The position numbers and the translations under genes were made by a program. This document shows positions 53,630 through 62,926 of a DNA stretch of 64,000 bases, one piece after another. The stretch's first letter is position 1. Every line of letters begins with the position of its first letter. The DNA comes from an uncultured Lachnospiraceae bacterium. GTDB lineage: Bacteria > Bacillota > Clostridia > Lachnospirales > Lachnospiraceae. Below the pieces are notes generated by a model. That model saw only the letters and a list, made by a program, of their open reading frames with translations, had not been told where the DNA came from and ran no database searches. The stretch spans positions 1 to 64,000 of the forward strand of contig CAJTWM010000004.1 of the NCBI GenBank assembly GCA_910579805.1, read 5' to 3'.

Positions 53630-53977
53630 ATGAATCCAAAATATGAACAGCAGATGAAAAAGGGCGTTTTGGAGATGCTCGTATTGAAGCTGTTATCGGA
53701 AAAAGAGAAGTATGGATATCAATTGATCAGCGAATTGAAAGAAAAAAGCGGCGAAATGTTTTTATTGAAGGAGGGAACCCTTTATCCGATCTTATACCGG
53801 CTTGAAGACGAAGAATTAGTGATCAGCCGATGGAGTGAACCGAAAGGAAAAGAGGTTTCCAGAAAGTATTATGCGGTCACAAAAAAGGGACGGGAGATCT
53901 TAACGCAGCTTAGTGGGCTTTGGACAGAATTTTCCGTAAAAGTTTCCGGTATTATGTCTTATGAGGAAAGTGTGTAA
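53630..53977 (+). CDS. PadR-family repressor
   Basis: The 115-residue protein shows the PadR winged helix: KKGVLEMLVLKLLSEKEKYG, YQLISELKEKSGEMFLLKEG, TLYPILYRLEDEELVISRW, YYAVTKKGREIL. Such small repressors respond to drugs or envelope stress and often control adjacent membrane genes. ATG 53630 is used, with GGAGGG 11 bases upstream. A DUF1700-type gene follows 218 bases on, a common pairing. Confidence 0.88.
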   Translation: MNPKYEQQMKKGVLEMLVLKLLSEKEKYGYQLISELKEKSGEMFLLKEGTLYPILYRLEDEELVISRWSEPKGKEVSRKYYAVTKKGREILTQLSGLWTEFSVKVSGIMSYEESV

Positions 53978-54007
53978 AGCTCTTCTGGCATTCCATTTTC
54001 CAATTGG

Positions 54008-54052
54008 GTACCCTTTTTAATTGGTAAATGGAGCACTAGCTGCAGCCACCGC
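54008..54052 (+). other. imperfect hairpin after padR
   Basis: CCATTTTCCAATT and AATTGGTAAATGG match as inverted repeats at 12 of 13 positions around a loop containing GGGTACCC. The region from here to 54195 has no gene. The hairpin could act as a terminator or mRNA stabiliser. Confidence 0.35.
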
Positions 54053-54195
54053 TGCGCAGTCGGAAATATGCCTTACAGGTGAACGAATATCCTGCGTAGT
54101 TTTGACCAATATTAACGGGACAAGGAACCAGAGGCAGTATTTAGGACTTACTTAGAAGGAAACCGGATTATAAAAAGGGAAGGCAGGTTTTTCAT

Positions 54196-54837
54196 ATGAC
54201 ACAAGAAGTATATGTTAAAAGTATCGTGAAAAAATTAAAATGTTCCGCTGCCAAACGGCAGGAGATCAAAAAATGGCTGGAGTCGGATATTACGGCGGCA
54301 ATCGAAGGCGGAGAACCGTTAGAAAGCGTGATAGCGAGAATGGGAACACCCGAAAATGCGGCAAAAGAATTTAATGATAATTTTCCGCCGGAAGAATTAA
54401 AGGCTGCCAAAAGAAAGAAAACAGTCACAATAGCGGTTATTGTTATAATTGCTTTAGCGGCGGTCATAGCTTTGGGGTGGTGGATATTACCGAAAGGCAG
54501 CATGGAACTTACGCATTTTGACAAAGAAGAAGTGGAAGGACGCATCACTTTGATTATAGATCTTTTGGATGCGGACGATTATGAGGAAATAAGAAAATAC
54601 TCCATAAAAGCAATGCAATCGGAGGCGGTAGAGACGGCGCTTCGGGAAACTAAGGCTTTGTTTGGCAGTGATTGGGGAAAGAGGGAGTCTTTCGGATCTA
54701 TGTACATTGCCGAAGTGACACAGATGGGAAAAAGAATGGTCACAGCACAGGTAAGCGTTTCCTATGAAAATACAAGCGTAACGTATACGATCACATTAGA
54801 TAAAGATCTGCAGTTAGGCGGATTGTACATGAAGTGA
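54196..54837 (+). CDS. DUF1700/HAAS-type membrane protein with DUF3887-like domain
   Basis: Residues 1-75 form the helical HAAS/DUF1700-like signalling domain (VKKLKCSAAKRQEIKKWLES, VIARMGTPENAAKEFND). One membrane helix follows at about 77-97 (TIAVIVIIALAAVIALGWWI), then an extracytoplasmic domain resembling DUF3887 (LIIDLLDADDYEEIRKYSIK, TAQVSVSYENTSVTYTI). PadR-DUF1700 pairs are linked to envelope stress sensing. The product would sit in the membrane with the large domain outside. Confidence 0.75.
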   Translation: MTQEVYVKSIVKKLKCSAAKRQEIKKWLESDITAAIEGGEPLESVIARMGTPENAAKEFNDNFPPEELKAAKRKKTVTIAVIVIIALAAVIALGWWILPKGSMELTHFDKEEVEGRITLIIDLLDADDYEEIRKYSIKAMQSEAVETALRETKALFGSDWGKRESFGSMYIAEVTQMGKRMVTAQVSVSYENTSVTYTITLDKDLQLGGLYMK

Positions 54838-54872
54838 CCTGAAATTTAAAATTAGCGTGAAGGGGGAAGTTT

Positions 54873-55262
54873 ATGGGGATGAAAATATTTTTGTATTTAT
54901 GCAATCTTTTTATACCGGCGCTGATGCTCTTTTTTGGTATTACCTTTAAAAAACATCCGCCGGGAAAGGTCAATATGGCTTACGGATACCGGACGGCGCG
55001 TTCCATGAAAAATCAGGAAACTTGGGAATTTGCCCACGAATATTGCGGAATGATATGGAAAAGGGCAGGGGGGATCATGCTGGTATTGACGATGGCCGTT
55101 TCCCTGACAGGATTTTTCATGGATGCCGATGGTTTCGGGATGTTAAGCATCGTACTGAACACGTTGCAGATCGCAGCGCTGATCGGCTCTATCTATCCGG
55201 TTGAAAAGGCGTTGAAAGAAAATTTTAATGAAAACGGACACCGGAGGGAAGAAAAACTATAA
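54873..55262 (+). CDS. SdpI-family membrane protein
   Basis: The 129-residue protein has three membrane segments and the SdpI family motif NMAYGYRTARSMKNQETWEF followed by AHEYCGMIW. SdpI of Bacillus protects against the SdpC toxin and can sequester a repressor; many SdpI relatives have no known toxin. AAGGGGGAAG precedes the start. It is probably part of the PadR-controlled membrane operon. Confidence 0.8.
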   Translation: MGMKIFLYLCNLFIPALMLFFGITFKKHPPGKVNMAYGYRTARSMKNQETWEFAHEYCGMIWKRAGGIMLVLTMAVSLTGFFMDADGFGMLSIVLNTLQIAALIGSIYPVEKALKENFNENGHRREEKL

Positions 55263-55315
55263 AGAAAAAGCCGTGAGGCTGTTAAGCGGATTTCATAAAT
55301 GGGAGGGACTGTGGG

Positions 55316-55651
55316 ATGGAAGGAACTGCTATTGCGTTTATGATATGGGAAACGATCGGGGCTTTGATCGTTTTAGGGGGGATCTATACGATGTATTCCA
55401 AAAGAACCAGACCCTTTGGGTTTTGGGCGAATGCGGAAGTGTTTGATGTGAAAGACGTAAAGGCATATAATAAGGCGTTAGGAAAACTATGGATCGTTTT
55501 CGGCATGATTTTTGCATTGCTGGGTATGCCGTTTCTTGCGGGACAGAATTCGGGATATGTGGTGGCCACGATTTTAGGAACTATGGTTCTGGCTATTTTT
55601 ACAATGGTAGTTTATGTGACAAAGATTGAGAGTAAGTATAGAAAGGACTGA
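55316..55651 (+). CDS. small three-helix membrane protein
   Basis: The 111-residue protein has helices at about 5-27, 60-80 and 84-104 and a soluble loop SKRTRPFGFWANAEVFDVKD followed by VKAYNKALGKLW. This loop pattern recurs in small membrane proteins of Lachnospiraceae, but I know no function. GGGAGG lies upstream of ATG 55316. It follows the SdpI-like gene after 53 bases. Confidence 0.6.
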   Translation: MEGTAIAFMIWETIGALIVLGGIYTMYSKRTRPFGFWANAEVFDVKDVKAYNKALGKLWIVFGMIFALLGMPFLAGQNSGYVVATILGTMVLAIFTMVVYVTKIESKYRKD

Positions 55652-55740
55652 GCCAATCTCCCACAAACTGTGACGCACACCTTGGGGAAAACAATTTTCA
55701 AACACGCGCTGTGACGCGTCTGAAAAATCGGTAAAATAGA

Positions 55741-55769
55741 TTGTAAACCTTTTAAAAATCTTGTATGAT
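55741..55769 (+). promoter_or_regulatory. promoter of the rpe operon
   Basis: TTGTAA (55741-55746), a 17-bp spacer and TATGAT (55764-55769) make a good vegetative promoter about 115 bases before the rpe start. Bases 55652-55740 hold no gene. Confidence 0.6.
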
Positions 55770-55883
55770 AAGAAAAGAACCATTTGCTTTACGCCGGAGT
55801 AAGCGGCACGAAACAAATCTGATAAAACGGCAGAAAGATACGGGAGCACGGATGGATCCGTGAACTGTATGGAAAGGACGATT

Positions 55884-56543
55884 ATGATTTTATCACCTTC
55901 TATTTTAGCGGCAGATTTCAGTATTTTGGGAGACCAGATCAAAGAAGCGGACCGGGCAGGTGCGCAGTACATACATATCGACGTTATGGATGGTATTTTT
56001 GTACCCTCCATTTCTTTTGGTATGCCCGTTATTTCCACGATCCGGAAAGTGACGGACAAAACTTTCGATGTGCATTTAATGATTATGGAGCCGGAAAGAT
56101 ATATAGAAGAATTTATCCAATGCGGCGCAGACATCATTACCTTTCATATAGAGGCGACCAAGCAGGCAGAGAAAGCGATAGAACTGATCCATTCTTCCGG
56201 AAAAAAAGCAGGGATCTCCATTAAGCCGGATACGCCGGTGAAAGAAATAGAAAACTATCTCCCTAAGGTAGAGATGATTTTAGTCATGACAGTAGAACCG
56301 GGGTTTGGCGGCCAGTCACTTATTTTAAAAACTTTGGATAAAGTGGCGGAAGTCAGGGCAATGATAAAAGAGAAAGGTTTGCATGTGGATGTGGAAGTAG
56401 ACGGCGGAATCCATATAGGCAATATTGCTGATGTAGTAAAGGCAGGCGCCAATGTAATCGTATCGGGTTCTTCGGTATTTAAAGGCGATATTACGCAGAA
56501 TGTGACGGATCTTTTAGGGTGCGCGGAGAAAGAAGTTGTGTAA
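55884..56543 (+). CDS. rpe: ribulose-phosphate 3-epimerase
   Basis: The 219-residue TIM-barrel protein has ILSPSILAADFSILGDQIKE, the metal-binding HIDVMDGIFVPSISFG, VHLMIMEPERYIEEF, VMTVEPGFGGQSL and DVEVDGGI. It interconverts ribulose-5-phosphate and xylulose-5-phosphate, linking to the transketolase genes upstream. ATG 55884 follows GGAAAGGACG. A MATE exporter gene follows 33 bases on. Confidence 0.94.
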   Translation: MILSPSILAADFSILGDQIKEADRAGAQYIHIDVMDGIFVPSISFGMPVISTIRKVTDKTFDVHLMIMEPERYIEEFIQCGADIITFHIEATKQAEKAIELIHSSGKKAGISIKPDTPVKEIENYLPKVEMILVMTVEPGFGGQSLILKTLDKVAEVRAMIKEKGLHVDVEVDGGIHIGNIADVVKAGANVIVSGSSVFKGDITQNVTDLLGCAEKEVV

Positions 56544-56576
56544 AGCGATTTGCTTAAGAGGTAAGACGAGAGAGAT

Positions 56577-57917
56577 ATGAGACCGAAAGGAATAGATTTA
56601 ACGGAAGGTTCTCCGGGAAAGGGACTGCTCTTATTTGCGCTTCCCATGATCCTTGGGAATCTGTTTCAGCAGTTTTATAATATGGTAGATACGATCATTG
56701 TAGGAAAGTATGTAGGAGAGGATGCGCTCGCGGCTGTGGGGGCATCCTATGCTTTGACTACGGTTTTTGTCATGATCGCTATCGGGGGTGGCACGGGGGC
56801 GTCCGTCATTATCTCCCAATATCTGGGCGCGAAAGAAAACGGAAAAATGAAAACTGCCGTTTCTACGGCGGTCATAGCTTTTCTTGGGACAAGCGTGGCG
56901 CTTGGGCTCTTTGGGATTTTGGCGAACCGTCCGATATTATCCGCGCTTTCTACGCCGGATAATATTATGGGAGATGCGGCGTTATATTTAAAAATTTATT
57001 TTACGGGACTTCCCTTTTTATTTATGTATAATATTCTGGCGGCGATCTTTAATTCGTTGGGGGATTCGAGGACATCTTTGTATTTTCTCATTTTTTCCTC
57101 CGTCCTGAATATCTTTTTGGATCTGTTTGCGGTGCGGACGCTGCATATGGGCGTGGCGGGGGTAGCCGCTGCGACCGTAACGGCGCAAGGGATTGCGGCG
57201 GTACTGTCTTTTTTGGTGTTGATGCGGCGGTTAAAAGGTTACGAAGGAAAAAAGGAGACCTTTAATATAGCGATCCTTAAGAATATGGTCAAGGTGGCTA
57301 TTCCGTCTATCATCCAACAATCCATCGTATCGGTGGGGATGCTTTTGGTACAGTCGGTAGTCAACGGATTCGGATCTTCCGTGCTTGCCGGATACACGGC
57401 CGGAATGCGTCTGGAGTCTATCTGTATTGTACCGATGATTTCCATGGGAAACGCGGTGTCCACTTTTACGGCGCAAAATATGGGAGCGGGGAAGACGGAG
57501 AGGGTAAAGCAGGGATACAGGGCGAGCTATTTTATTGTCGGCGTTTTTGCCATAATCATATGCGCGGTATTGTTACTGTTTAAAAATCCTTTGATCCGTA
57601 TGTTTTTGGAGGAGGGAGCCGGCGGGGAAGCATTCGGCACGGGTGTCAGTTATTTGTCGTTTATCGCCTATTTTTTTGTTTTTATCGGATTAAAAGCCTC
57701 GACGGACGGGGTGCTCCGGGGAGCGGGCGATGTGGTGGTATTTACGGCGGCCAATCTGATCAATCTGGCGATCCGGGTTTCTTTTGCTTTTGGCATGGCG
57801 CCCGTTATCGGCGTACAGGCGGTTTGGTTTGCCGTACCTATCGGATGGACGGTGAATTATGTCATTTCCGGTTTTCGTTATCTCACAGGACGCTGGAGCA
57901 GGAAAAAGTTAGTCTGA
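56577..57917 (+). CDS. MATE-family multidrug efflux protein
   Basis: The 446-residue protein has twelve hydrophobic segments and begins with the MATE pattern LLLFALPMILGNLFQQFYNM followed by VDTIIVGKYVGEDALAAVGA. The repeat in the second half has SIIQQSIVSVGMLLVQSVVN and GNAVSTFTAQNMGAGKTERV. It would expel cationic compounds using Na+ or H+. The substrate cannot be read from sequence. Confidence 0.92.
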   Translation: MRPKGIDLTEGSPGKGLLLFALPMILGNLFQQFYNMVDTIIVGKYVGEDALAAVGASYALTTVFVMIAIGGGTGASVIISQYLGAKENGKMKTAVSTAVIAFLGTSVALGLFGILANRPILSALSTPDNIMGDAALYLKIYFTGLPFLFMYNILAAIFNSLGDSRTSLYFLIFSSVLNIFLDLFAVRTLHMGVAGVAAATVTAQGIAAVLSFLVLMRRLKGYEGKKETFNIAILKNMVKVAIPSIIQQSIVSVGMLLVQSVVNGFGSSVLAGYTAGMRLESICIVPMISMGNAVSTFTAQNMGAGKTERVKQGYRASYFIVGVFAIIICAVLLLFKNPLIRMFLEEGAGGEAFGTGVSYLSFIAYFFVFIGLKASTDGVLRGAGDVVVFTAANLINLAIRVSFAFGMAPVIGVQAVWFAVPIGWTVNYVISGFRYLTGRWSRKKLV

Positions 57918-58165
57918 ATCATTTACAAAAAAATAAAATTATGTTACTCTTAAAAAAATGCAAAGCTGTGACAGGCAGCAGGTTAAAGTCAGCCCCGATC
58001 TTGGCGATTATTGTAAGGGATAAATGAGCGAAAGTAGTAATACGGCATTGGACGTCTTCCTGTGTATATGCAGAAAGACGTTTTATTTTTTTGGATTTAA
58101 AATCTGCACGGCGCAGAAGCATCTGATGAAATAGACTTGCAAGTTGAAAGGAGCAGGAAAATAAA
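57918..58165 (+). promoter_or_regulatory. metG leader region with internal terminator
   Basis: About 248 bases separate the MATE gene from metG. A hairpin ACGTCTTCCTG/CAGAAAGACGT (58052-58062 and 58071-58081, one mismatch) followed by TTTTATTTTTTT ends at 58092, 74 bases before the metG start. It may simply end the MATE transcript. If a promoter near 57920-57950 is used, it would be an attenuator. I do not find the AGGGTGG-type T-box sequence, nor any other riboswitch core I know. Confidence 0.5.
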
Positions 58166-60139
58166 ATGAGTAAAGGAAAATATTATATCACAACGGCGAT
58201 TACCTATACATCGGGAAAGCCTCATATCGGGAATACTTACGAGGCGGTACTGGCAGACAGTATCGCAAGATTTAAAAGGAAAGACGGTTACGACGTATTT
58301 TTCCAGACCGGGACGGATGAGCATGGGCAGAAGATCGAGATCAAGGCGCAGGAGGCGGGCGTCACGCCTAAGGAATATGTAGATAAAGTGTCGTCTTCCA
58401 TTCGGGATATTTGGGATATGATGGGGACTTCTTATGATAAGTTTATCCGTACCACGGACGATTATCATGAAAAACAGGTACAGAAGATCTTTAAAAAGTT
58501 ATACGATCAGGGAGATATTTATAAAGGCGCATACGAAGGGATGTACTGTACCCCCTGTGAATCTTTTTGGACGGAATCCCAGTTGGCGGACGGCAAATGT
58601 CCGGACTGCGGACGGGAAGTCAGACCTGCAAAAGAAGAGGCGTATTTTTTCAAGATGAGTAAATATGCGGATAAACTGATTGAACATATCAACGCCCATC
58701 CGGAATTTATCCAGCCGGTGTCCCGTAAAAACGAAATGATGAATAATTTCTTACTTCCGGGGCTTCAGGATCTGTGCGTATCCAGAACTTCCTTTCAATG
58801 GGGGATTCCGGTAGACTTTGACGATAAACATGTGGTTTATGTGTGGCTGGATGCCCTGACTAATTATATTACGGGGATCGGATATGAATGCGGCGGGGAG
58901 GGTACGGAGCAGTACCGTAAATACTGGCCTGCGGATCTGCATCTGATTGGAAAAGATATCATAAGGTTCCATACCATCTATTGGCCGATCTTTTTAATGG
59001 CGCTGGGAGAGCCTCTGCCGAAACAGATCTTTGGCCATCCGTGGCTTTTACAGGGCGACGGGAAAATGAGTAAATCCAAAGGGAATGTGATCTATGCCGA
59101 CGATCTGGTAGATTTCTTCGGAGTGGATGCAGTAAGGTATTTTGTGCTTCATGAAATGCCCTTTGACAACGACGGAGTGATCACATGGGAACTGATGGTA
59201 GAGCGGATGAATTCGGATCTTGCCAATACGTTGGGAAATCTGGTGAACCGGACGATCTCCATGAGCAACAAGTATTTTGACGGCGTAATCTGCGATAAGA
59301 ACGTGGCGGAGCCTGTGGATGAAGAATTAAAAGAGACGGCAGTGCAGACTTATGGAAAAGTATGTAAGAAAATGGAAGAACTCCGGGTAGCGGACGCCAT
59401 TTCTGAAATTTTTGCCTTGTTTAAGCGCTGCAATAAATATATTGATGAAACGGAGCCGTGGGTGCTTGGCAAAAATGAGGACAAAAAGGACAGACTGGCT
59501 ACCGTGTTATATAATCTGGTGGAGAGCATTTCCATCGGCGCCTCTCTGTTAGAACCCTATATGCCCCAAACCGCCGGAAAGATTGCGGCACAGTTAAATA
59601 CCACGCTTTCCTCTTTTGAGGAGACGACGCAGTTTGGCCGTTACCCTTCGGGCAGCCGGGTAACGGAGAAACCGGAGATTTTGTTTGCCCGTTTGGATGC
59701 AAAAGAAGTTACCGAAAAGGCTGAGGCATTGTTTGCCGCAAGAAGAGCGGAAACGGGAGAAAAAGAAGAAGGAACGGAAACGTTAGAGGAAATTATCGAT
59801 ATAGAAAAGAAACCGGAGATCTCTTATGACGATTTTGCAAAGATGCAGTTTCAGGTCGGAGAGATCATTGCCTGCGAAGAGGTGAAAAAATCCAAAAAAC
59901 TGCTCTGTTCCAAAGTGCGCGTGGGCAGTGAGATAAAGCAGATCGTATCCGGCATTAAGCAGCATTACAGCGCGGAAGAAATGGTGGGAAAGAAAGTAAT
60001 GGTATTGGTGAACTTAAAACCTGCAACTTTGGCAGGCGTGGTTTCGGAAGGAATGCTGCTTTGCGCGGAAGACGCAGAGGGGAACCTTGCGCTTATGACG
60101 CCGGAGAAGACGATGCCGGCAGGCGCGGAGATCTGTTAG
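58166..60139 (+). CDS. metG: methionyl-tRNA synthetase
   Basis: The 657-residue class I synthetase has the HIGH-type motif TSGKPHIGNTYEAV, the KMSKS loop DGKMSKSKGN and a zinc knuckle with CTPCESFW and CPDCGREV. A helical anticodon domain follows, then a C-terminal tRNA-binding (EMAP/Arc1-like) domain from about residue 550 (FAKMQFQVGEIIACEEVKKS, LKPATLAGVVSEGMLLCAED). It charges tRNA-Met. Length and domains are those of the Firmicutes type. Confidence 0.97.
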   Translation: MSKGKYYITTAITYTSGKPHIGNTYEAVLADSIARFKRKDGYDVFFQTGTDEHGQKIEIKAQEAGVTPKEYVDKVSSSIRDIWDMMGTSYDKFIRTTDDYHEKQVQKIFKKLYDQGDIYKGAYEGMYCTPCESFWTESQLADGKCPDCGREVRPAKEEAYFFKMSKYADKLIEHINAHPEFIQPVSRKNEMMNNFLLPGLQDLCVSRTSFQWGIPVDFDDKHVVYVWLDALTNYITGIGYECGGEGTEQYRKYWPADLHLIGKDIIRFHTIYWPIFLMALGEPLPKQIFGHPWLLQGDGKMSKSKGNVIYADDLVDFFGVDAVRYFVLHEMPFDNDGVITWELMVERMNSDLANTLGNLVNRTISMSNKYFDGVICDKNVAEPVDEELKETAVQTYGKVCKKMEELRVADAISEIFALFKRCNKYIDETEPWVLGKNEDKKDRLATVLYNLVESISIGASLLEPYMPQTAGKIAAQLNTTLSSFEETTQFGRYPSGSRVTEKPEILFARLDAKEVTEKAEALFAARRAETGEKEEGTETLEEIIDIEKKPEISYDDFAKMQFQVGEIIACEEVKKSKKLLCSKVRVGSEIKQIVSGIKQHYSAEEMVGKKVMVLVNLKPATLAGVVSEGMLLCAEDAEGNLALMTPEKTMPAGAEIC

Positions 60140-60166
60140 TGTACCGGTACGTTCCGCCGACGAAAT

Positions 60167-60231
60167 AGGAATGCGTCGGTTCGCTGTCAGCAGGGGCGGC
60201 GGACAGGAATGTGCCGGTTTGCTGCCGGCAG
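60167..60231 (+). repeat. two-copy direct repeat before the lipase gene
   Basis: A 27-bp unit starting AGGAATG at 60167 and again at 60205 matches at 22 of 27 positions (period 38 bp). Each contains CGG...GCTG...GCAG bases able to form small hairpins. It lies in the 141-bp gap between metG and the hydrolase gene. Confidence 0.4.
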
Positions 60232-60280
60232 ATGTGTTGACGACTTGTATGTGTGCAGGAACACACAGATAGGAGCATAT

Positions 60281-61237
60281 ATGATTAAAAAAGAAGAACT
60301 TTATTTTGATTCCAGAGATAATATGACAAAGCTCCATGCGATCCGCTGGATACCCCCGCAAAAACCGGTGGCGATCCTGCAGATCGTGCATGGTATGGCG
60401 GAATACATCGACCGTTATGAAGAGTTTGCGACAGACATGGCAAAGAGAGGGTTTTTGGTAGTCGGAAACGATCATTTAGGGCATGGGCAGTCCGTACCCA
60501 CGGGCGGAACGGAAGGTTATTTTTGTGAAAACGATCCGGCAACGGTCGTGGTAAGGGATGTACACAGGCTGAAGAAGATGACCCAGTCCCTCTATCATGG
60601 AGTACCGTACTTCATTATGGGACACAGTATGGGGTCTTTTATTACGAGAAATTATCTTTGCAAATACGGCAGCGGGATCGACGGCGCAATCATTCTGGGT
60701 ACCGGAATGCAGCCGAAATCTGTGCTCATGGCGTCTAAGGCGGCGACGGCTGTTCAGAAAGCATTTTGCGGCTCTAAGCATGTGAGCCGCTTTCTTGATA
60801 AAAATGTATTCGGAAATTATAACAAGAGGATAGAGAATGCGAGAACGAGCGTGGATTGGCTTACGAAGGACGCCGGCAAGATAGACGCTTATCTGGAAGA
60901 TCCCCGCTGTGGGTTTGTTTTTACCGTGAACGGTTTTCAAACGCTGTTTGAGCTGATCTGGAGGCTCTATAAAAAGGAAAATCTTGCAAATATGCCGAAA
61001 GACCTGCCGGTCATGTTTGCGGCGGGTACGGACGATCCTGTAGGAGGATATTTTAAAGGGGTACAGAAAGCGGTCGATTCCTTTATACAAGCCGGAATGC
61101 AGGATGTAACGGTTAAAAAATATGAGACGGACCGTCATGAGCTGCTGAATGAGACGGACAGGGAACAGATCATAGAAGATATTTATCAATGGATCATGAA
61201 AAAGGTAGATGCGGGAGAAGGGAATGCGAAGAAATAG
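60281..61237 (+). CDS. alpha/beta hydrolase, monoacylglycerol-lipase-like
   Basis: The 318-residue protein has the lid-type lipase pattern: ILQIVHGMAEYIDRYEEFAT, VVGNDHLGHGQS, the nucleophile elbow IMGHSMGSFITRNYL, an aspartate in MFAAGTDDPVGGY and a terminal histidine near TDRHELLNE. It probably cleaves lipid or lysophospholipid esters in the cytoplasm. ATG 60281 lies five bases after AGGAG; the longer frame to 60209 is not needed. It overlaps the next gene by 14 bases. Confidence 0.88.
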   Translation: MIKKEELYFDSRDNMTKLHAIRWIPPQKPVAILQIVHGMAEYIDRYEEFATDMAKRGFLVVGNDHLGHGQSVPTGGTEGYFCENDPATVVVRDVHRLKKMTQSLYHGVPYFIMGHSMGSFITRNYLCKYGSGIDGAIILGTGMQPKSVLMASKAATAVQKAFCGSKHVSRFLDKNVFGNYNKRIENARTSVDWLTKDAGKIDAYLEDPRCGFVFTVNGFQTLFELIWRLYKKENLANMPKDLPVMFAAGTDDPVGGYFKGVQKAVDSFIQAGMQDVTVKKYETDRHELLNETDREQIIEDIYQWIMKKVDAGEGNAKK

Positions 61238-61772
61238 AAAACACAGTATCGGAAAAAGAATTTTGGCGTTTATGCTGTCGGCAGTGCTTTTTACCTCATC
61301 CGGCCTGAGTGTTTTTGCCGGGCAGGAGCAGACGGTTGAAAGCAGCCGGGAGGAAAGCCTGATGGATGGGGCGCTGACAAAAGAACAGGCGGATGAGATC
61401 TTTCAGTTTATCATACAGAAGATTGCGGACGGCAGCTTGGACAGCGAGGAAGCAGTACGGGAGGCGATTGCGGAAGGGGAAGAGCTGTTCCGGATCTCCT
61501 TGTCGGAAGAAGAAAAGGAAAAGATCGTTCAGATCGTCGATCAGGTCAATACTTGGGGGCTTGACACGGAAGGATTGGCTGAAAAAGCGAAGTCGCTGTA
61601 TGAAGAATATGGGCTGGAACTGCTGGAAGATCCTAAGAAGGCGGCGGCAGAAGCCGTAAAAAGCAGCGTCAGCACTTCTTTAAAGGGAATCGGAGACTTT
61701 TTTGCAGGAATCGGAAGAGGGATCAAAAATTTTTTCCAAAACAGTGTGCAAAGCTTTTTTAGCAGTTTTTAA
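61224..61772 (+). CDS. secreted DUF1002-like protein
   Basis: The 182-residue protein has a signal peptide (basic RRNRKHSIGKR, hydrophobic ILAFMLSAVLFTSSGLSVFA with likely cleavage after it). A helical domain follows with IFQFIIQKIADGSLDSEEAV, EEEKEKIVQIVDQVNTWGLD and LAEKAKSLYEEYGLEL, reminiscent of DUF1002 proteins. The end is aromatic (FFAGIGRGIKNFFQNSVQSF). No catalytic residues are apparent. ATG 61224 is preferred (GGGAGAAGG upstream), overlapping the hydrolase gene. Confidence 0.6.
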   Translation: MRRNRKHSIGKRILAFMLSAVLFTSSGLSVFAGQEQTVESSREESLMDGALTKEQADEIFQFIIQKIADGSLDSEEAVREAIAEGEELFRISLSEEEKEKIVQIVDQVNTWGLDTEGLAEKAKSLYEEYGLELLEDPKKAAAEAVKSSVSTSLKGIGDFFAGIGRGIKNFFQNSVQSFFSSF

Positions 61773-61916
61773 AAACAAACGATCGTCACAGGAGCATTCA
61801 TAAGAGGATAAAATCAGGGGAAAGTCCATATAATGTTTTTGGAACAGTATGGGAACGTCCCTGAGCCTAAGTCCGCCGAATCAGAGATGCAGAATTTACA
61901 GAATGTGAGGTAGAAT

Positions 61917-62912
61917 ATGATGAGAATAGCTTTTTATGGAACAAAACCTTATGATAAGACCTGGTTTGAACCTTTAGGAAAGGAATATGGATTTGATATC
62001 CATTTTATTGAATTACCCTGTAATGAAGATACGATCTTTCTTGCTAACGGGCATGATGCCATTTGTATATTCGTCAATGATTATGTGAATGCCGCTATGA
62101 TTGAGAAGTTGTATGATATGAAGGTAAAAGCGATCCTTTTAAGGAGCGCGGGGTTCAATAATGTGGATGTGAAGGCGGCGGAGGATAAGATCGTGATACT
62201 CAGAGTGCCTAGCTACTCGCCGGAGGCGGTGGCGGAGTTTGCAATGGCAATGCTTTTAACGGTAAACAGATTTACTCATAAAGCATATAACCGGACAAGG
62301 GACTTCAATATGAGCCTGAACGGCTTGATGGGGACGGATCTGAACGGAAAAGTGGCGGGAATTATCGGCACCGGAAAGATCGGACAGGCCATGATACGCA
62401 TCTGCCGGGGATTCGGTATGCAGTTGATCGCCTATGATCCTTATCCGAATGAAAAGCTGGGTGTGGAATATGTATCGATAGAGGAACTTGTAAAACAGGC
62501 GGATGTGATCAGCCTCCATTGTCCGCTTACTTCGGAAACGGAGCATATCATCAACCAAAATACGATCGGGCTGATGAAACAGGGCGTCTATCTGATCAAC
62601 ACCTCAAGAGGCAGGCTGATCGATACGGAGGCGGTGATCGAGGGACTTAGGGAAAAGAAATTCGGCGGCGTCGGTCTGGATGTTTATGAAGAAGAGGAAG
62701 GCGTTTTCTTCGAGGACCGTTCCAATGACATTATTACGGATGATAATCTGGCAAGGCTTATGACTTTCCCGAATGTTTTGGTCACTTCTCATATGGGATT
62801 CTTTACGCAGGAAGCAATGCAGGCGATTGCGATTGAAACATTGGAAAATGCCCATGCGTTGGAAAACGGGCTTCCGTTAGTCAACCGGGTGGGTGTAGAA
62901 GCGGCGGATTAG
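61917..62912 (+). CDS. D-2-hydroxyacid (D-lactate) dehydrogenase
   Basis: The 331-residue protein begins RIAFYGTKPYDKTWF, has RSAGFNNVDVKAAED, the NAD loop GIIGTGKIGQAMIRI near residue 147, NTSRGRLIDTEAVIEGL with the catalytic Arg, and TSHMGFFTQEAMQAI with the catalytic His. It matches D-lactate dehydrogenases that reduce pyruvate to D-lactate in fermentation. ATG 61917 or 61920 could serve. No operon partner is evident. Confidence 0.9.
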   Translation: MMRIAFYGTKPYDKTWFEPLGKEYGFDIHFIELPCNEDTIFLANGHDAICIFVNDYVNAAMIEKLYDMKVKAILLRSAGFNNVDVKAAEDKIVILRVPSYSPEAVAEFAMAMLLTVNRFTHKAYNRTRDFNMSLNGLMGTDLNGKVAGIIGTGKIGQAMIRICRGFGMQLIAYDPYPNEKLGVEYVSIEELVKQADVISLHCPLTSETEHIINQNTIGLMKQGVYLINTSRGRLIDTEAVIEGLREKKFGGVGLDVYEEEEGVFFEDRSNDIITDDNLARLMTFPNVLVTSHMGFFTQEAMQAIAIETLENAHALENGLPLVNRVGVEAAD

Positions 62913-62926
62913 AGACAAGTTGTCAA

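Noticed and set aside
57918..58165. T-box or SAM riboswitch before metG
   Set aside because: The conserved T-box AGGGTGG-type sequence and the SAM-I core are not found; only a terminator-like hairpin is supported.
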